The translations under genes were made by a program, and so were the position numbers. The notes below the pieces were generated by a model, which was not told where the DNA came from, did no database searches, and saw only the letters and a list, made by a program, of their open reading frames with translations. 64,000 bases of DNA from Geothrix oryzae (lineage in GTDB: Bacteria > Acidobacteriota > Holophagae > Holophagales > Holophagaceae): positions 620,001 through 684,000 of the forward strand of contig NZ_AP027079.1 in the NCBI RefSeq assembly GCF_030295385.1, given 5' to 3'. Below, in pieces: positions 8,057 to 17,108 of the stretch (its first letter is position 1; every line of letters starts with the position of its first letter).

Positions 8057-9325
8057 ATGGCCGAACCCTTCCGCACCGTCACGCCTGCAGGCACCGAGAT
8101 CCTGATCGAGCCCCTTCCCCATGTGCGGAGCTGCGCCGTGGGCTTCTGGGTGCGGCGGGGCTCCCGTCACGAGGCGGCCTCCGAGGAGGGCCTGGCCCAC
8201 TTCCTCGAGCACACGGTCTTCAAGGGCACGGCGGCCTATCCCACGCCCGACGAGCTGGCCGCCGCCACCGACCGCCTGGGCGGCCATGTGGACGCCTTCA
8301 CGGGAAAGGAAGTGGCCTGCTTCTACGGCAAGGTGCTGTCGGACCAGCTGCCGGAGCTGATCCACCTGCTGGGCGAGCTGGTGACCGCACCCCGCTTCGA
8401 TGCCGAGGAACTGGTCCGCGAGCGCAGCGTCATCCTCGAAGAAATCGCGCAAAGCGAGGACCAGCCGGACGACTGGGTGAGCGAACTGTTCTACGGCGGC
8501 TTCTGGGAAGGCACGCCCCTGGCCCATCCCATCCTGGGCAGCCGGGAGCAGGTGTCGGGGTACGGCCCGGCGGAAGCCAGGGCCTTCTTCGACCACACCT
8601 ACCGGGCGCCGAACCTGGTGGTGGCTGCCGCGGGCGCCCTCGAGGTGCAGCCCTTCCTCGCATTGCTGAAGCCCATCCTCGATCGCCTGCCCAAGGGCAC
8701 GGACCACGCGCCCGGCGCCCTCGCGCGCACCCGCCCCTTCCTGCTGAATGTGCCGCGGAAGGATCTCCAGCAGGCCAACCTCGTCATGGGCTTCCCCGCG
8801 CCGGACCACCACTCGCCGGATCGCGCGGCAGCCCATCTGCTGAGCCATGTGCTGGGCGGCGGCATGGCCTCGCGGCTCTTCATGGAGCTGCGGGAGCGCC
8901 GGGGCCTCTGCTACCAGGTGGGGAGCTACCTCAGCCCCTACGCCGACACGGGCGCCCTGCAGATCACCGCCAGCTGCGCCCCCGCCCAGCTGCGGGAGCT
9001 GGTGCAGCGAACCATGGCCGAATGCGCGCGGGTCCGCGACCGGGGCGTGGAGGCCGACGAATTGGAGCGCGCCAAGCTCCAGGCCCGCACCAGCCTCGTG
9101 TTCAGCCAGGAAAGCAGCAGCAGCCGCATGTTCAGCCTGGCCCACCAGGCCGTCCACCACGGCGAGCTGCGCAGCCTCGATCAGCAGATGGCGGAGATCG
9201 AGGCCGTCACCCCGGCGGATCTTCTCAGGGTGGCGCAGGCCCTGCTCGACCCCGCCCAGCTCGGCCTCAGCGCTCTCGGCACTCGCCGCGGCTGCGACAT
9301 CCGGCCTCAGGACCTGGTGGCCTGA
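8057..9325 (+). CDS. M16 family zinc metallopeptidase (processing-peptidase-like)
   Basis: This 422-residue single-chain protein belongs to the pitrilysin / mitochondrial processing peptidase family. The inverted zinc motif HFLEH is at residues 48-52, and the third ligand is E129 in VILEEI, at the expected spacing. The C-terminal half keeps the family element RLFMELRERRGLCYQVGS. No signal peptide is visible, so it probably acts in the cytoplasm, like the YmxG/PqqL-type members. It stands alone, with arsR upstream and a convergent regulator downstream (one base between stops). The substrate is unknown. Confidence 0.93.
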   Translation: MAEPFRTVTPAGTEILIEPLPHVRSCAVGFWVRRGSRHEAASEEGLAHFLEHTVFKGTAAYPTPDELAAATDRLGGHVDAFTGKEVACFYGKVLSDQLPELIHLLGELVTAPRFDAEELVRERSVILEEIAQSEDQPDDWVSELFYGGFWEGTPLAHPILGSREQVSGYGPAEARAFFDHTYRAPNLVVAAAGALEVQPFLALLKPILDRLPKGTDHAPGALARTRPFLLNVPRKDLQQANLVMGFPAPDHHSPDRAAAHLLSHVLGGGMASRLFMELRERRGLCYQVGSYLSPYADTGALQITASCAPAQLRELVQRTMAECARVRDRGVEADELERAKLQARTSLVFSQESSSSRMFSLAHQAVHHGELRSLDQQMAEIEAVTPADLLRVAQALLDPAQLGLSALGTRRGCDIRPQDLVA

Positions 9326-9326
9326 G

Positions 9327-10757
9327 CTACAGCGCCCCCGCGAGGCGGCGCACGGCCTCCTCCAGCTCCCCTTCGTCCAGCGCCGAGAACCCGAGGCGCA
9401 GGTTGGGCAGCGGCCGGCCCTGGAAGTCGAAGGCGCGGCCCGTGATGAGGGCCACGCCCGCCCGCCGCGCCCGGGCCGTCCAGGCCTCTGCGTCGATCGC
9501 CGGATCCACGCGCAGCCAAAGGCACATGCCCCCGGCCGGGAGGTCGAAGGTCACGGCCCCGTCCAGGTGCCGGCGCAGGGCTCCGGCCAGGACCTCTCGC
9601 CGGGCCTGGTAGATCCGCCGCATCTTCCGCGCATGCCGCTGGATCAGCCCGTCCTCCAGGAGCTCCGCCGCCGCCCGCTGGAGCACCTGGTCCCCCTGGC
9701 CGTCGGCGGCCTCGCGCCGGGCGGCCAGGAGCTCCACCAGGGCGCGGGGCCCCGCCACGAAGCCCAGGCGGAGCCCGGGGGCGAGGATCTTCGACAGGGT
9801 CCCCAGGTAGATCACGACGCCGCCCGGATCCTCGCACGCCAGCGGGAGCACGGGGCGACCCTCGAAGTGGAACTCGTTGTCGTAGTCGTCCTCCAGGACG
9901 GCGATCCGATGGCGCGCGGCCAGGTCCAGGAGGCGCATGCGGCGGGCGGCGCCCATGGTCACGGTGGTGGGGAACTGGTGGTGGGGGGTCAGGTAGACCG
10001 CGCGGATGGGTCCCTCGGCCAGCCGCGCCGCCAGGGCCTCCACCCGGAGGCCCGCCTCGTCCACCGGCACTGGCACGAGTTCCGCTCCTGCGGCCCGCAA
10101 GGTGGCCCAGGTGGCGGGATAGCCCGGGTCTTCCACGGCCACCCGGTCGCCGGGCCGGATCAGGGTCCGCGCCACCAGGTCCAGGGCGCCCTGGCTGCCG
10201 CCCGTGATCATCAGGCGGCCTTCGTCCACGGCCAGGCCGCGCATCTCGGAGAGGAGCCGGGCCAGGGCGGCGCGCAGCCGCGGCTCTCCGCGCGCATCCC
10301 CGTACCCGAGCAGCTCCCGGCTGCCGAGGGCGCGGCGGTAGGCCCGGGCCAGGAGGTCCGTGGGCACGAGGCGCAGGTCTGGCAATCCGCCGCCAAAGGC
10401 CAGGAGGCCCGGTTCCCGCAGGCTCTTCCGCGGGCGCGGCGCCGGCAGGTCGTAGCCTGCCCGGCCCATCGCCTCGGTCCGCGGACCGGCGGGGGTCTGT
10501 GGCAGATCCCGGGCGATCCGGGTGGTGCGCTGCTCGGCCACGGTCCAGCCCTCGGCCTCCAGCTCGCGGTAGGCGGCCAGCACGGTGTTGCGGTGGACGC
10601 CCAGCGTATCGGCGAGGGTGCGCGAGCCGGGCAGAGGGTCTCCCGGGCGCAGGCGCCCGCGCCGGATGTCCGCCCGGATGGCCTGGGCGATCTGCTGGAA
10701 GACCGGTTCCCGCGAGGGACCGGCATGGAGAGCGACGGGAAAGGTCCAGGGACGCAT
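9327..10757 (-). CDS. MocR/PdxR-type GntR regulator with aminotransferase domain
   Basis: This 476-residue fusion has a GntR winged helix at residues 15-80 (PVFQQIAQAIRADIRRG, then LADTLGVHRNTVLAAYREL). A fold-type I aminotransferase domain follows, with the PLP lysine in GTLSKILAPGLRLGF. Such regulators use PLP or an amino compound as effector. It faces the AhpD-like / GNAT / DoxX / EamA cluster across an 86-base gap and may control that cluster. The start at 10757 has no clear ribosome binding site. A pyridoxine role (PdxR proper) cannot be claimed, because no pdx gene is nearby. Confidence 0.92.
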   Translation of the reverse strand: MRPWTFPVALHAGPSREPVFQQIAQAIRADIRRGRLRPGDPLPGSRTLADTLGVHRNTVLAAYRELEAEGWTVAEQRTTRIARDLPQTPAGPRTEAMGRAGYDLPAPRPRKSLREPGLLAFGGGLPDLRLVPTDLLARAYRRALGSRELLGYGDARGEPRLRAALARLLSEMRGLAVDEGRLMITGGSQGALDLVARTLIRPGDRVAVEDPGYPATWATLRAAGAELVPVPVDEAGLRVEALAARLAEGPIRAVYLTPHHQFPTTVTMGAARRMRLLDLAARHRIAVLEDDYDNEFHFEGRPVLPLACEDPGGVVIYLGTLSKILAPGLRLGFVAGPRALVELLAARREAADGQGDQVLQRAAAELLEDGLIQRHARKMRRIYQARREVLAGALRRHLDGAVTFDLPAGGMCLWLRVDPAIDAEAWTARARRAGVALITGRAFDFQGRPLPNLRLGFSALDEGELEEAVRRLAGAL

Positions 10758-10843
10758 GGTCTAGTTGTAATGATAAAAATGGATCTTTTCAATGTGCCAT
10801 GTCACCCGATCCTGGAGATGGCCACCCCGGCCCCGGAGGCTCC

Positions 10844-11293
10844 ATGCGCACCTCGAAACCCCATCCCGACCTCGCCCCCAAGGGCTACCAGGGCCTGCTC
10901 CAGGTCGTCCGGCATGTCAGCGCCTCGGGGCTGGAGCACGGCCTGCTTCACCTCCTCGAAGTGCGGGCCTCCCAGATGAACGGCTGCGCCTTCTGCATGG
11001 ACATGCACGCCACGGCGGCACTGGAGGGCGGCGAGTCCGAGCGTCGCCTGAACCTCCTGGCCGCCTGGCGCGAGGCGCCCCTGTTTTCCCCCCGCGAGCG
11101 TGCGGCCCTGGCCTGGACCGAGGCGCTGACGGACCTGGGCCGGCACGGAGCCGACGATGCCCTTTACACGGCCACCCGCGAGCACTTCACCGAGCAGGAG
11201 ATGGTGGACCTGACCTACGCCATCGCCCTCATCAACGCCTGGAACCGCTTGGGCGTGGGTCTTCAGCCCGACCTCCCCGGGGTATCCGCATGA
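10844..11293 (+). CDS. AhpD-like carboxymuconolactone decarboxylase family protein
   Basis: This 149-residue all-helical protein has the redox motif CAFCMDMH preceded by ASQMNG, as in AhpD-type alkylhydroperoxidases. The paired cysteines and nearby histidine suggest thiol-dependent peroxide reduction in the cytoplasm. GGAGG four bases before the ATG at 10844 fixes the start, although the frame stays open upstream. The next gene starts inside its stop codon (ATGA). Substrate specificity is not evident, and the family also includes proteins of unknown activity. Confidence 0.9.
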   Translation: MRTSKPHPDLAPKGYQGLLQVVRHVSASGLEHGLLHLLEVRASQMNGCAFCMDMHATAALEGGESERRLNLLAAWREAPLFSPRERAALAWTEALTDLGRHGADDALYTATREHFTEQEMVDLTYAIALINAWNRLGVGLQPDLPGVSA

Positions 11294-11751
11294 GCGCCGC
11301 CCTCACCTACAGCCTGGATCGGCGGCCGGAGGCGGAGGCGATCCGGGCCCTGTACGCCGCCGCGCCCCTGCGCCGTCCCATCCACGATCCCGAGCGCATC
11401 CGCCGCATGTTCGACGGCTCCAATGTCGTGATCTCGGCCTGGGACGGGGAGCGTCTCGTGGGTCTGCTGCGCGGCTGGACGGACTTCGTCTACGACGGGT
11501 ACATCTGCGACCTCGCGGTCCACCCCGCCCACCAGAAGGCGGGTGTGGGGCGCCGCCTGCTGGAGCTGGCTCAGGGGCTCGACGAGGGCATCCAGTGGGT
11601 CCTCCAGGCCGCGCCCCTTGCCCGGGACTACTACGCCCGGGTGGGCTGGCAGAAGATCGAGAACGGCTGGAAGATGGACCGCGCAGGCTGGAGGCCCGGG
11701 CCCTACGAGGCCTACCAGGCGGAGCACGCGGACCTGGCGGCGAAGGCATGA
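11290..11751 (+). CDS. GNAT family N-acetyltransferase
   Basis: This 153-residue protein has the acetyl-CoA binding motif A in GYICDLAVHPAHQKAGVGRR, and the later element YYARVGWQKIENGWKM typical of small GNAT enzymes. The ATG at 11290 overlaps the stop of the AhpD-like gene, and its own stop overlaps the ATG of the DoxX gene, so the three are probably translated together. The acceptor (amine, antibiotic or protein) is unknown. Coupling with an AhpD-like protein hints at a detoxification role, but that is inference. Confidence 0.9.
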   Translation: MSAALTYSLDRRPEAEAIRALYAAAPLRRPIHDPERIRRMFDGSNVVISAWDGERLVGLLRGWTDFVYDGYICDLAVHPAHQKAGVGRRLLELAQGLDEGIQWVLQAAPLARDYYARVGWQKIENGWKMDRAGWRPGPYEAYQAEHADLAAKA

Positions 11752-12173
11752 GGGAGCCGTCACGCCCGGTCCTGGCGCGGTGGGCCCTGCGCTACGCCCG
11801 CCTGGCCCTGGGGGCGGCCTTCCTCTCCGGCATCGCCTCCCGCTTCGGCCTCTGGGGCCCGGGCCGGGGTTACGGATCCTTCGCGAACTTCCTGAAGTAC
11901 ACGGCCCAGGTGAACAGCTTCATGCCCGCATCGACCATCCCCTTCCTCGCCTGGGCGGCCACGGCCGCCGAGCTGCTCCTGGGTCTGGCCCTGCTGCTGC
12001 CGCTCCGCGGCGGTGCCGCCCGGGCGGTGGCGCTGGGCAGCGCCGCGCTCCTGGCGGTCTTCGGCCTCGCCATGGCCCTGTCCTTCGGCCTGAAGGAACC
12101 GCTCGACTATTCGGTCTTCTCGGCCTCCTCGGCGGCCCTGCTCCTGGCCCTGCACCCTTCTCCGGATTCCTGA
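11748..12173 (+). CDS. DoxX-like integral membrane protein
   Basis: This 141-residue protein has four hydrophobic segments. After the first helix comes GIASRFGLWGPGRGYGSFANFLKY, then AELLLGLALLLPLRGG and two more helices, which matches the DoxX/MauE-like four-helix family. The ATG at 11748 overlaps the GNAT stop. DoxX-like proteins are often linked to oxidative or thiol stress, which fits the AhpD-like neighbour. No catalytic residue is identifiable. Confidence 0.78.
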   Translation: MREPSRPVLARWALRYARLALGAAFLSGIASRFGLWGPGRGYGSFANFLKYTAQVNSFMPASTIPFLAWAATAAELLLGLALLLPLRGGAARAVALGSAALLAVFGLAMALSFGLKEPLDYSVFSASSAALLLALHPSPDS

Positions 12174-12179
12174 GGCCCC

Positions 12180-13073
12180 ATGAACGACCTGTCCCTCTAC
12201 CTCGCGTCCGTGCTGATCTGGGGGTCCACCTGGATCGCCATCACCTTCCAGTACGGACGGGTGGCCCCTGAAGTCTCCGTGGTCTACCGCTTCGGCCTCG
12301 CCTCACTCCTGCTGGCGGCCTGGTGCTTCCTGCGGGGGCTGAAGCTTCGATTCACGCGGCGCGAACACGGCTGGCTGGCCCTCCAGGGCGCCCTGATGTT
12401 CGGAATCAACTATGTCTGCGTGTACCTTGCGGAGCAGCGGATCCCTTCTGGCCTCATGGCGGTGGTCTTCTCCCTGCTGGCCATCCTCAACCTCTTGGGC
12501 GCGCGGCTCTTCTTCGGAACCCCCTTGGCCGGAAAGGCTCTCGGGGGCGTGGCCCTCGGCGTGGCGGGCGTGGGGATCGTCTGCCTGCCCGGGGCGGGAT
12601 CGACCTTCGGCACGGCGTCCCTCCGCGCGGGGCTGGCCCTGGCGCTGGGCGGGACCGTGGCCGCCAGCCTCAGCAACCTGGTTTCTCAGCGCAATCAACG
12701 GCACGGCATCCCGGTGATGCAGGGCAACGCGGTGAGCATGGCCTACGGCGCGACCTTCGTGGCCCTCTATTGCGCGCTCTCGGGCCGACCGTTCACCTTC
12801 GACTCGTCTCTCCACTACCTGGGTTCCCTGGCCTTCCTGTCCGTGTTCGGGTCGATCCTGGCCTTCGGCGCCTACCTCACGCTCGTGGGCCGCATCGGGG
12901 CGGGGCGGGCGGGCTACGCGATGGTGGCCATCCCCGTGGTGGCCCTGGCCCTCTCCACGGCCATGGAAGGCCTCCGATGGCACTGGGGCCTGGCCCTGGG
13001 CGCGGGCCTCTGCCTGGCGGGTAATGCCCTGGTGTTGCCCCGACCGCCCCAACCCAAGGAGGCCCCTGTCTGA
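12180..13073 (+). CDS. EamA/DMT family transporter
   Basis: This 297-residue protein has ten hydrophobic segments in two homologous halves of the drug/metabolite transporter fold. The first half starts SVLIWGSTWIAITFQYGRVAPE, and the family element GINYVCVYLAEQRIPSGL follows. It begins six bases after the DoxX stop with GAGG upstream, so it is the last gene of the cluster starting at 10844. It probably exports a metabolite or amino acid. Substrate unknown. Confidence 0.9.
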   Translation: MNDLSLYLASVLIWGSTWIAITFQYGRVAPEVSVVYRFGLASLLLAAWCFLRGLKLRFTRREHGWLALQGALMFGINYVCVYLAEQRIPSGLMAVVFSLLAILNLLGARLFFGTPLAGKALGGVALGVAGVGIVCLPGAGSTFGTASLRAGLALALGGTVAASLSNLVSQRNQRHGIPVMQGNAVSMAYGATFVALYCALSGRPFTFDSSLHYLGSLAFLSVFGSILAFGAYLTLVGRIGAGRAGYAMVAIPVVALALSTAMEGLRWHWGLALGAGLCLAGNALVLPRPPQPKEAPV

Positions 13074-13078
13074 ACTCT

Positions 13079-13091
13079 GGGGCTGTGCCCC
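13079..13091. terminator. Short hairpin between convergent genes
   Basis: GGGGC (13079-13083), TGT, GCCCC (13087-13091). It sits between the stops of the EamA transporter and the M1 peptidase. The stem is short and there is no T-run. Confidence 0.3.
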
Positions 13092-13098
13092 GACGAGG

Positions 13099-15153
13099 CT
13101 AATGGGGCGGCATCTGGGTTCCCCAGTAGCAATCGCGGAACAGGGGACTGAAATCCTTCCTGCCGGCCATAGTAGCGACCTGCTCGACGGAGGCGGTGGT
13201 CACGGTCTTCCAGCGGAAGTTGGCGATGATGGACTTCATGAAGATCGCGAAGGCCTTGTCGCCCATCTCCTTGTGCATGGCGGCGAGAATGAGCGCGCCC
13301 TTCTCGTAGAGGAGGGAAGTGCGCGCCATGAAGGAGCCTCGGGGGTCGTCGAGCCAACGGAGTCGGTTGGCGAAGGGGATGGTGCCCGATCCCGCGTAGG
13401 CCGAGGCCTGGTTCCGCCAGCGGCTCAGCAGGCCTTCGTAGGCGCTCGTCCCCTGGTTCTTCATGCTGCGCATGGCCAGGGCCGAGGCATAGTTCGCAAA
13501 GGATTCGGTGATCCACTGCTCTTCGGAGGAGGGCATCTTCACGAGGTGGCCCCAGTACTGGTGAGCGATCTCGTGGGCGAAGCGCTGGTTGATGCCCTTC
13601 GTGAAGAAGCTGCTGATGGTGTCCATTTTCGAGTCGAAGGCTTCGTTGGTGATGATCATCATTCCGGGAGGGGCCTGGCCGTAGCCGAGGGAATTGACCT
13701 GGATGATGTCGAACTCCGGGAAGGGGAAGGCTTCGAACAGATCCTCGTAGAAGCCGATGGTCTGCCGGGCGATGTCGATGAGCCGCTTCTGCATGCTGCC
13801 GCCCTTGTTGCCGTAGGTGGCCACGCGGATGGTGAGGCCGTCCTTGGTGTCTTCGACGAGGCTGTAGGCCCCTGCGAACATGGAGAAGAACTGCACAGGC
13901 TTGTCGATGCGGACTTCGAGAAGGTTCCCGGCCTCGCTCTGGATGCGCCGCAGGGTCCGTCCGGGAGCGACCGGCACATCGTCCTTGGGCGTCTGGATCA
14001 GGGCGTGGACCGTGTAGGCCTGTCCCTCCATGTCCGGTTGCGGGAACCAGGGCTCGACGCCGAGTTCCCAGTAGTTGTCGCCGCCGGGGCGGAGCAGGAT
14101 CGGACCGCCGTATTCGAAGGTCAGGGTGAAGGGCTGTCCCGCTGGGTGGGGGTGATCGAGCTGGACGAGGAGGGTGTCGTTCCGGTGATGGAAGGCGAGG
14201 CTGCGGCCCTCGGCGTCGAGCACCCGGGAGACCTTGTAGATCCCCCGCTTGTAGGCCCGGTCCACGAGGTCGTAGAGGTTCAGCGACAGGACGGCCAGGC
14301 CTTCATCCCCGGCGGCCAGGGTCTCGGTGACCTTCAGATCGGCTCCGCCCTTCCCAGCCTTCATGTCGATGTCGACGGCCGTGAGGTTGAGCAGCGGCGC
14401 CAGCGGCGCCTTCCAGGTCCAGCCGATGGGCTGCTCGGACAACAGGATCCGCCGCAGACCATCGTAAATGGCGGGCCGATAAGGATCCGCGGTGGCCCAG
14501 AGCCACTCGCGCTGTGCGCCGCCCTGATCGAGGATGTAGATGAAGGGGCTGTCCGCTCCGGTGATCTCGGCCCGCACCAGGGTGGCCTTCGGGGTGTTGG
14601 CCAAGTGGATGGCGAAGTCCTGGCCGCGGTCGCCCAGTCCCTCCCGCTGGAAGTAGGTCCAATCGGCGGCGAACGAATCCCGGGGTACCTCTGCGGCGCT
14701 CCCTGCGGGAAAGGCGAGGTTCAGGCCGGCCTGCCAGAGGGTGAAGCTTCGGATCTCCTCCGTCAGGACCTGCTGTCCGTTCACTTCGCTGAGGATGGCC
14801 TTGGAGGCGTGCTTCTCGAGGTTGTGCTTGTGGTTGGAGGCGAACACGCTGCGCTCCAGGGGCTCTTCGGAGCGGTAGCGGAAGGAACCCTTTCCCTTGA
14901 AGTGGAAACCGAGGGTCCGCCCCTGGGACACCAGGGGCACCACGGTGCCGGAGGCCATGTTGAAGGTCATGCGGCCCACGGGAAGCTCCCAGTTCTTCAC
15001 CGCCAGGCTTTCTCCGAGCGTGGGCTGGGCGGTGTAGAGGGACACCCGGCGGCCCAGGTCCGAGGGGATCGGGGCATCGGTGGCGATCGCGGCCGTGGAC
15101 AGGCCGGCCAGGCACAGGGACAGCGCGAGGCGCAGGGAGGGCAGGATGCGCAT
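13099..15153 (-). CDS. M1 family zinc aminopeptidase, exported
   Basis: This 684-residue peptidase has a signal peptide in its first 25 residues (RLALSLCLAGLSTAAIATDA). The gluzincin motif HEIAHQYWGH is followed after 18 residues by the glutamate of EQWITESFANY, giving the HExxH-x18-E zinc site. The substrate-binding GAMEN loop is replaced by the weakly similar PPGMMIITNE. The N-terminal half is a beta-rich domain. It probably removes N-terminal residues from peptides in the periplasm. GGAG seven bases before the ATG supports the start. It faces rlmN divergently. Confidence 0.92.
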   Translation of the reverse strand: MRILPSLRLALSLCLAGLSTAAIATDAPIPSDLGRRVSLYTAQPTLGESLAVKNWELPVGRMTFNMASGTVVPLVSQGRTLGFHFKGKGSFRYRSEEPLERSVFASNHKHNLEKHASKAILSEVNGQQVLTEEIRSFTLWQAGLNLAFPAGSAAEVPRDSFAADWTYFQREGLGDRGQDFAIHLANTPKATLVRAEITGADSPFIYILDQGGAQREWLWATADPYRPAIYDGLRRILLSEQPIGWTWKAPLAPLLNLTAVDIDMKAGKGGADLKVTETLAAGDEGLAVLSLNLYDLVDRAYKRGIYKVSRVLDAEGRSLAFHHRNDTLLVQLDHPHPAGQPFTLTFEYGGPILLRPGGDNYWELGVEPWFPQPDMEGQAYTVHALIQTPKDDVPVAPGRTLRRIQSEAGNLLEVRIDKPVQFFSMFAGAYSLVEDTKDGLTIRVATYGNKGGSMQKRLIDIARQTIGFYEDLFEAFPFPEFDIIQVNSLGYGQAPPGMMIITNEAFDSKMDTISSFFTKGINQRFAHEIAHQYWGHLVKMPSSEEQWITESFANYASALAMRSMKNQGTSAYEGLLSRWRNQASAYAGSGTIPFANRLRWLDDPRGSFMARTSLLYEKGALILAAMHKEMGDKAFAIFMKSIIANFRWKTVTTASVEQVATMAGRKDFSPLFRDCYWGTQMPPH

Positions 15154-15310
15154 GAATCACTCCGGATCGGGGTGGGCTGAAGGCGGGTGACTCAGCTTAC
15201 CGGATTCAAGGGCGTCGCTAGGCCGCGTTCCAGGAAGCGGCCACCGGAGTCCGGGGGTGGAATGCCGCTAGAATGAACAGGGGCTTCGGCCCCCTTTTTC
15301 GTAAGGACCG

Positions 15311-16399
15311 GTGTCCTCCCCCATGACCGATCACCACGCCATGCCCTGGGACCGTCCCGCCCCCGAGCGGGAGGGGCTGCCTTCGGCCTGGTCGCTGTTT
15401 CCGGAGGAGCTGGCGGCGATCGGCTGTCCGGGCAGCGCCCTCGAGACCTTCCGGCGCCTGCACAGGCCCTGGACCTGGAAGGGCGGTGCGCCGGACCTGG
15501 GTTCGGGCATCCGCCGCTGGCTGGAGGGCGTGGCGGACCTGCGCCTGCCACGCCTCGCCGAGCGCCAGCCGTCGTCCGACGGATCGACCAAGCTGGCCCT
15601 GGAGCTGGCGGATGGCCGGCGCATCGAAGCCGTCCACATGCCCCGCCGGGTGCGGAACCCCCGCGTGACCTACTGCATCTCCAGCCAGGTGGGCTGCGCC
15701 ATGGGCTGCACCTTCTGCGCCACGGGCAGCATGGGGATCCTGCGCAACCTGCAACCCGGCGAGATCCTGGGCCAGGTGCTGGCCTTGATGGCGGACCTGG
15801 GACCCGACCGGGGCCACGAGCTGACGCTGGTCTTCATGGGCATGGGCGAACCGCTCCACAACCTGGATCACCTGCACCGCGCCATTCGCCTCATGTGCCA
15901 CCCGGCGGGCCTGGGCCTGGGGAAGAACCGCATCACCGTGAGCACCTCGGGCCTGGTGAGCGGCATCGAGAAGCTCTCCAAGCTGGAGCCCCGCCCCCTC
16001 CTGGCCCTCAGCCTCAACGCCACCACGGACGAGGCGAGAAGCCGCACCATGCCCGTGAACCGCGTGTGGAACCTGGCCCGGTTGCGGCGCGCCCTGGACG
16101 ACTGGGCCCCCCGGCGCGGCGAGAAGTTCTGCTTCGAGTATGTGCTGCTGGCAGGGGAGAACGACACCGAGGCGGACGCCCAGCGCCTGGCGGACTGGCT
16201 GGGGGACCTGCGCAGAGGCCACAACCTGAACCTCATCCCCATGAACGAGCACGCCGCCAGCGCCTTCCGCGAGCCCGGCGAGGACCGCGTGCAGCAGTTC
16301 TCGGAATGGCTGAAGGCGCGCGGTTGCTTCGTCACCGTCCGCCGCAGCCGCGGCCGCGATGTGCAGGGCGCCTGTGGGCAGCTGGTGAAGGAAAGCTGA
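15311..16399 (+). CDS. rlmN: 23S rRNA (adenine2503-C2) / tRNA methyltransferase RlmN
   Basis: This radical-SAM enzyme methylates C2 of A2503 in 23S rRNA, 362 residues from the GTG at 15311. The 4Fe-4S cluster cysteines are C129, C133 and C136 (CAMGCTFC). The methyl-carrying C-terminal cysteine is C355 in GACGQLVKES, and VFMGMGEPLHN is the family glycine-rich motif. Start choice is open: the GTG has AAGGA only three to four bases before it, and an ATG at 15323 is 15 bases from the same site. Distinguished from Cfr by context and by the ACGQL ending, but Cfr cannot be excluded by motif alone. Confidence 0.94.
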   Translation: MSSPMTDHHAMPWDRPAPEREGLPSAWSLFPEELAAIGCPGSALETFRRLHRPWTWKGGAPDLGSGIRRWLEGVADLRLPRLAERQPSSDGSTKLALELADGRRIEAVHMPRRVRNPRVTYCISSQVGCAMGCTFCATGSMGILRNLQPGEILGQVLALMADLGPDRGHELTLVFMGMGEPLHNLDHLHRAIRLMCHPAGLGLGKNRITVSTSGLVSGIEKLSKLEPRPLLALSLNATTDEARSRTMPVNRVWNLARLRRALDDWAPRRGEKFCFEYVLLAGENDTEADAQRLADWLGDLRRGHNLNLIPMNEHAASAFREPGEDRVQQFSEWLKARGCFVTVRRSRGRDVQGACGQLVKES

Positions 16400-16443
16400 A
16401 GGCTGACGGCAGAACAGAACGACTGCAGATTGGCCACATAAGG

Positions 16444-16535
16444 CACAAAGAACACAAGGTGGACATGCAAGGGCTGCCCTCTGGAGTGGCCATTCCAGGT
16501 GCCCGGTGCTCTTTGAGCCCCTTGTGTTCTTTGTG
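16444..16535. repeat. Imperfect palindromic intergenic element A
   Basis: CACAAAGAACACAAGG (16444-16459) and its exact reverse complement (16520-16535) form a 16-base stem with a 60-base loop in the 191-base gap between rlmN and dut. Purine-rich repeats of the same type continue to about 16585 (CTTTTTCTCTTTGCC, then ATCTTTGCGGTGAATC). The base composition differs from the GC-rich genes around it. A comparable but not identical element is at 59222-59310. Confidence 0.7.
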
Positions 16536-16590
16536 GCTTCGAATCTTTTTCTCTTTGCCTCTGTCTATCTTTGCGGTGAATCATTTCTGA

Positions 16591-17046
<456 letters not shown>

Positions 17047-17108
17047 AGGGTTTTTCCTGGAATGGCGGTTGGAACAGCTATAGGATCGGTCTCCCACCCG
17101 GAGGCCCC

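Noticed and set aside
13024..15180. Long open frame on the opposite strand of the M1 peptidase (similar cases at 36946-39831, 40710-42689 and 46852-48684)
   Set aside because: High GC removes stop codons on the opposite strand; the annotated genes have clear motifs and the antisense frames none.
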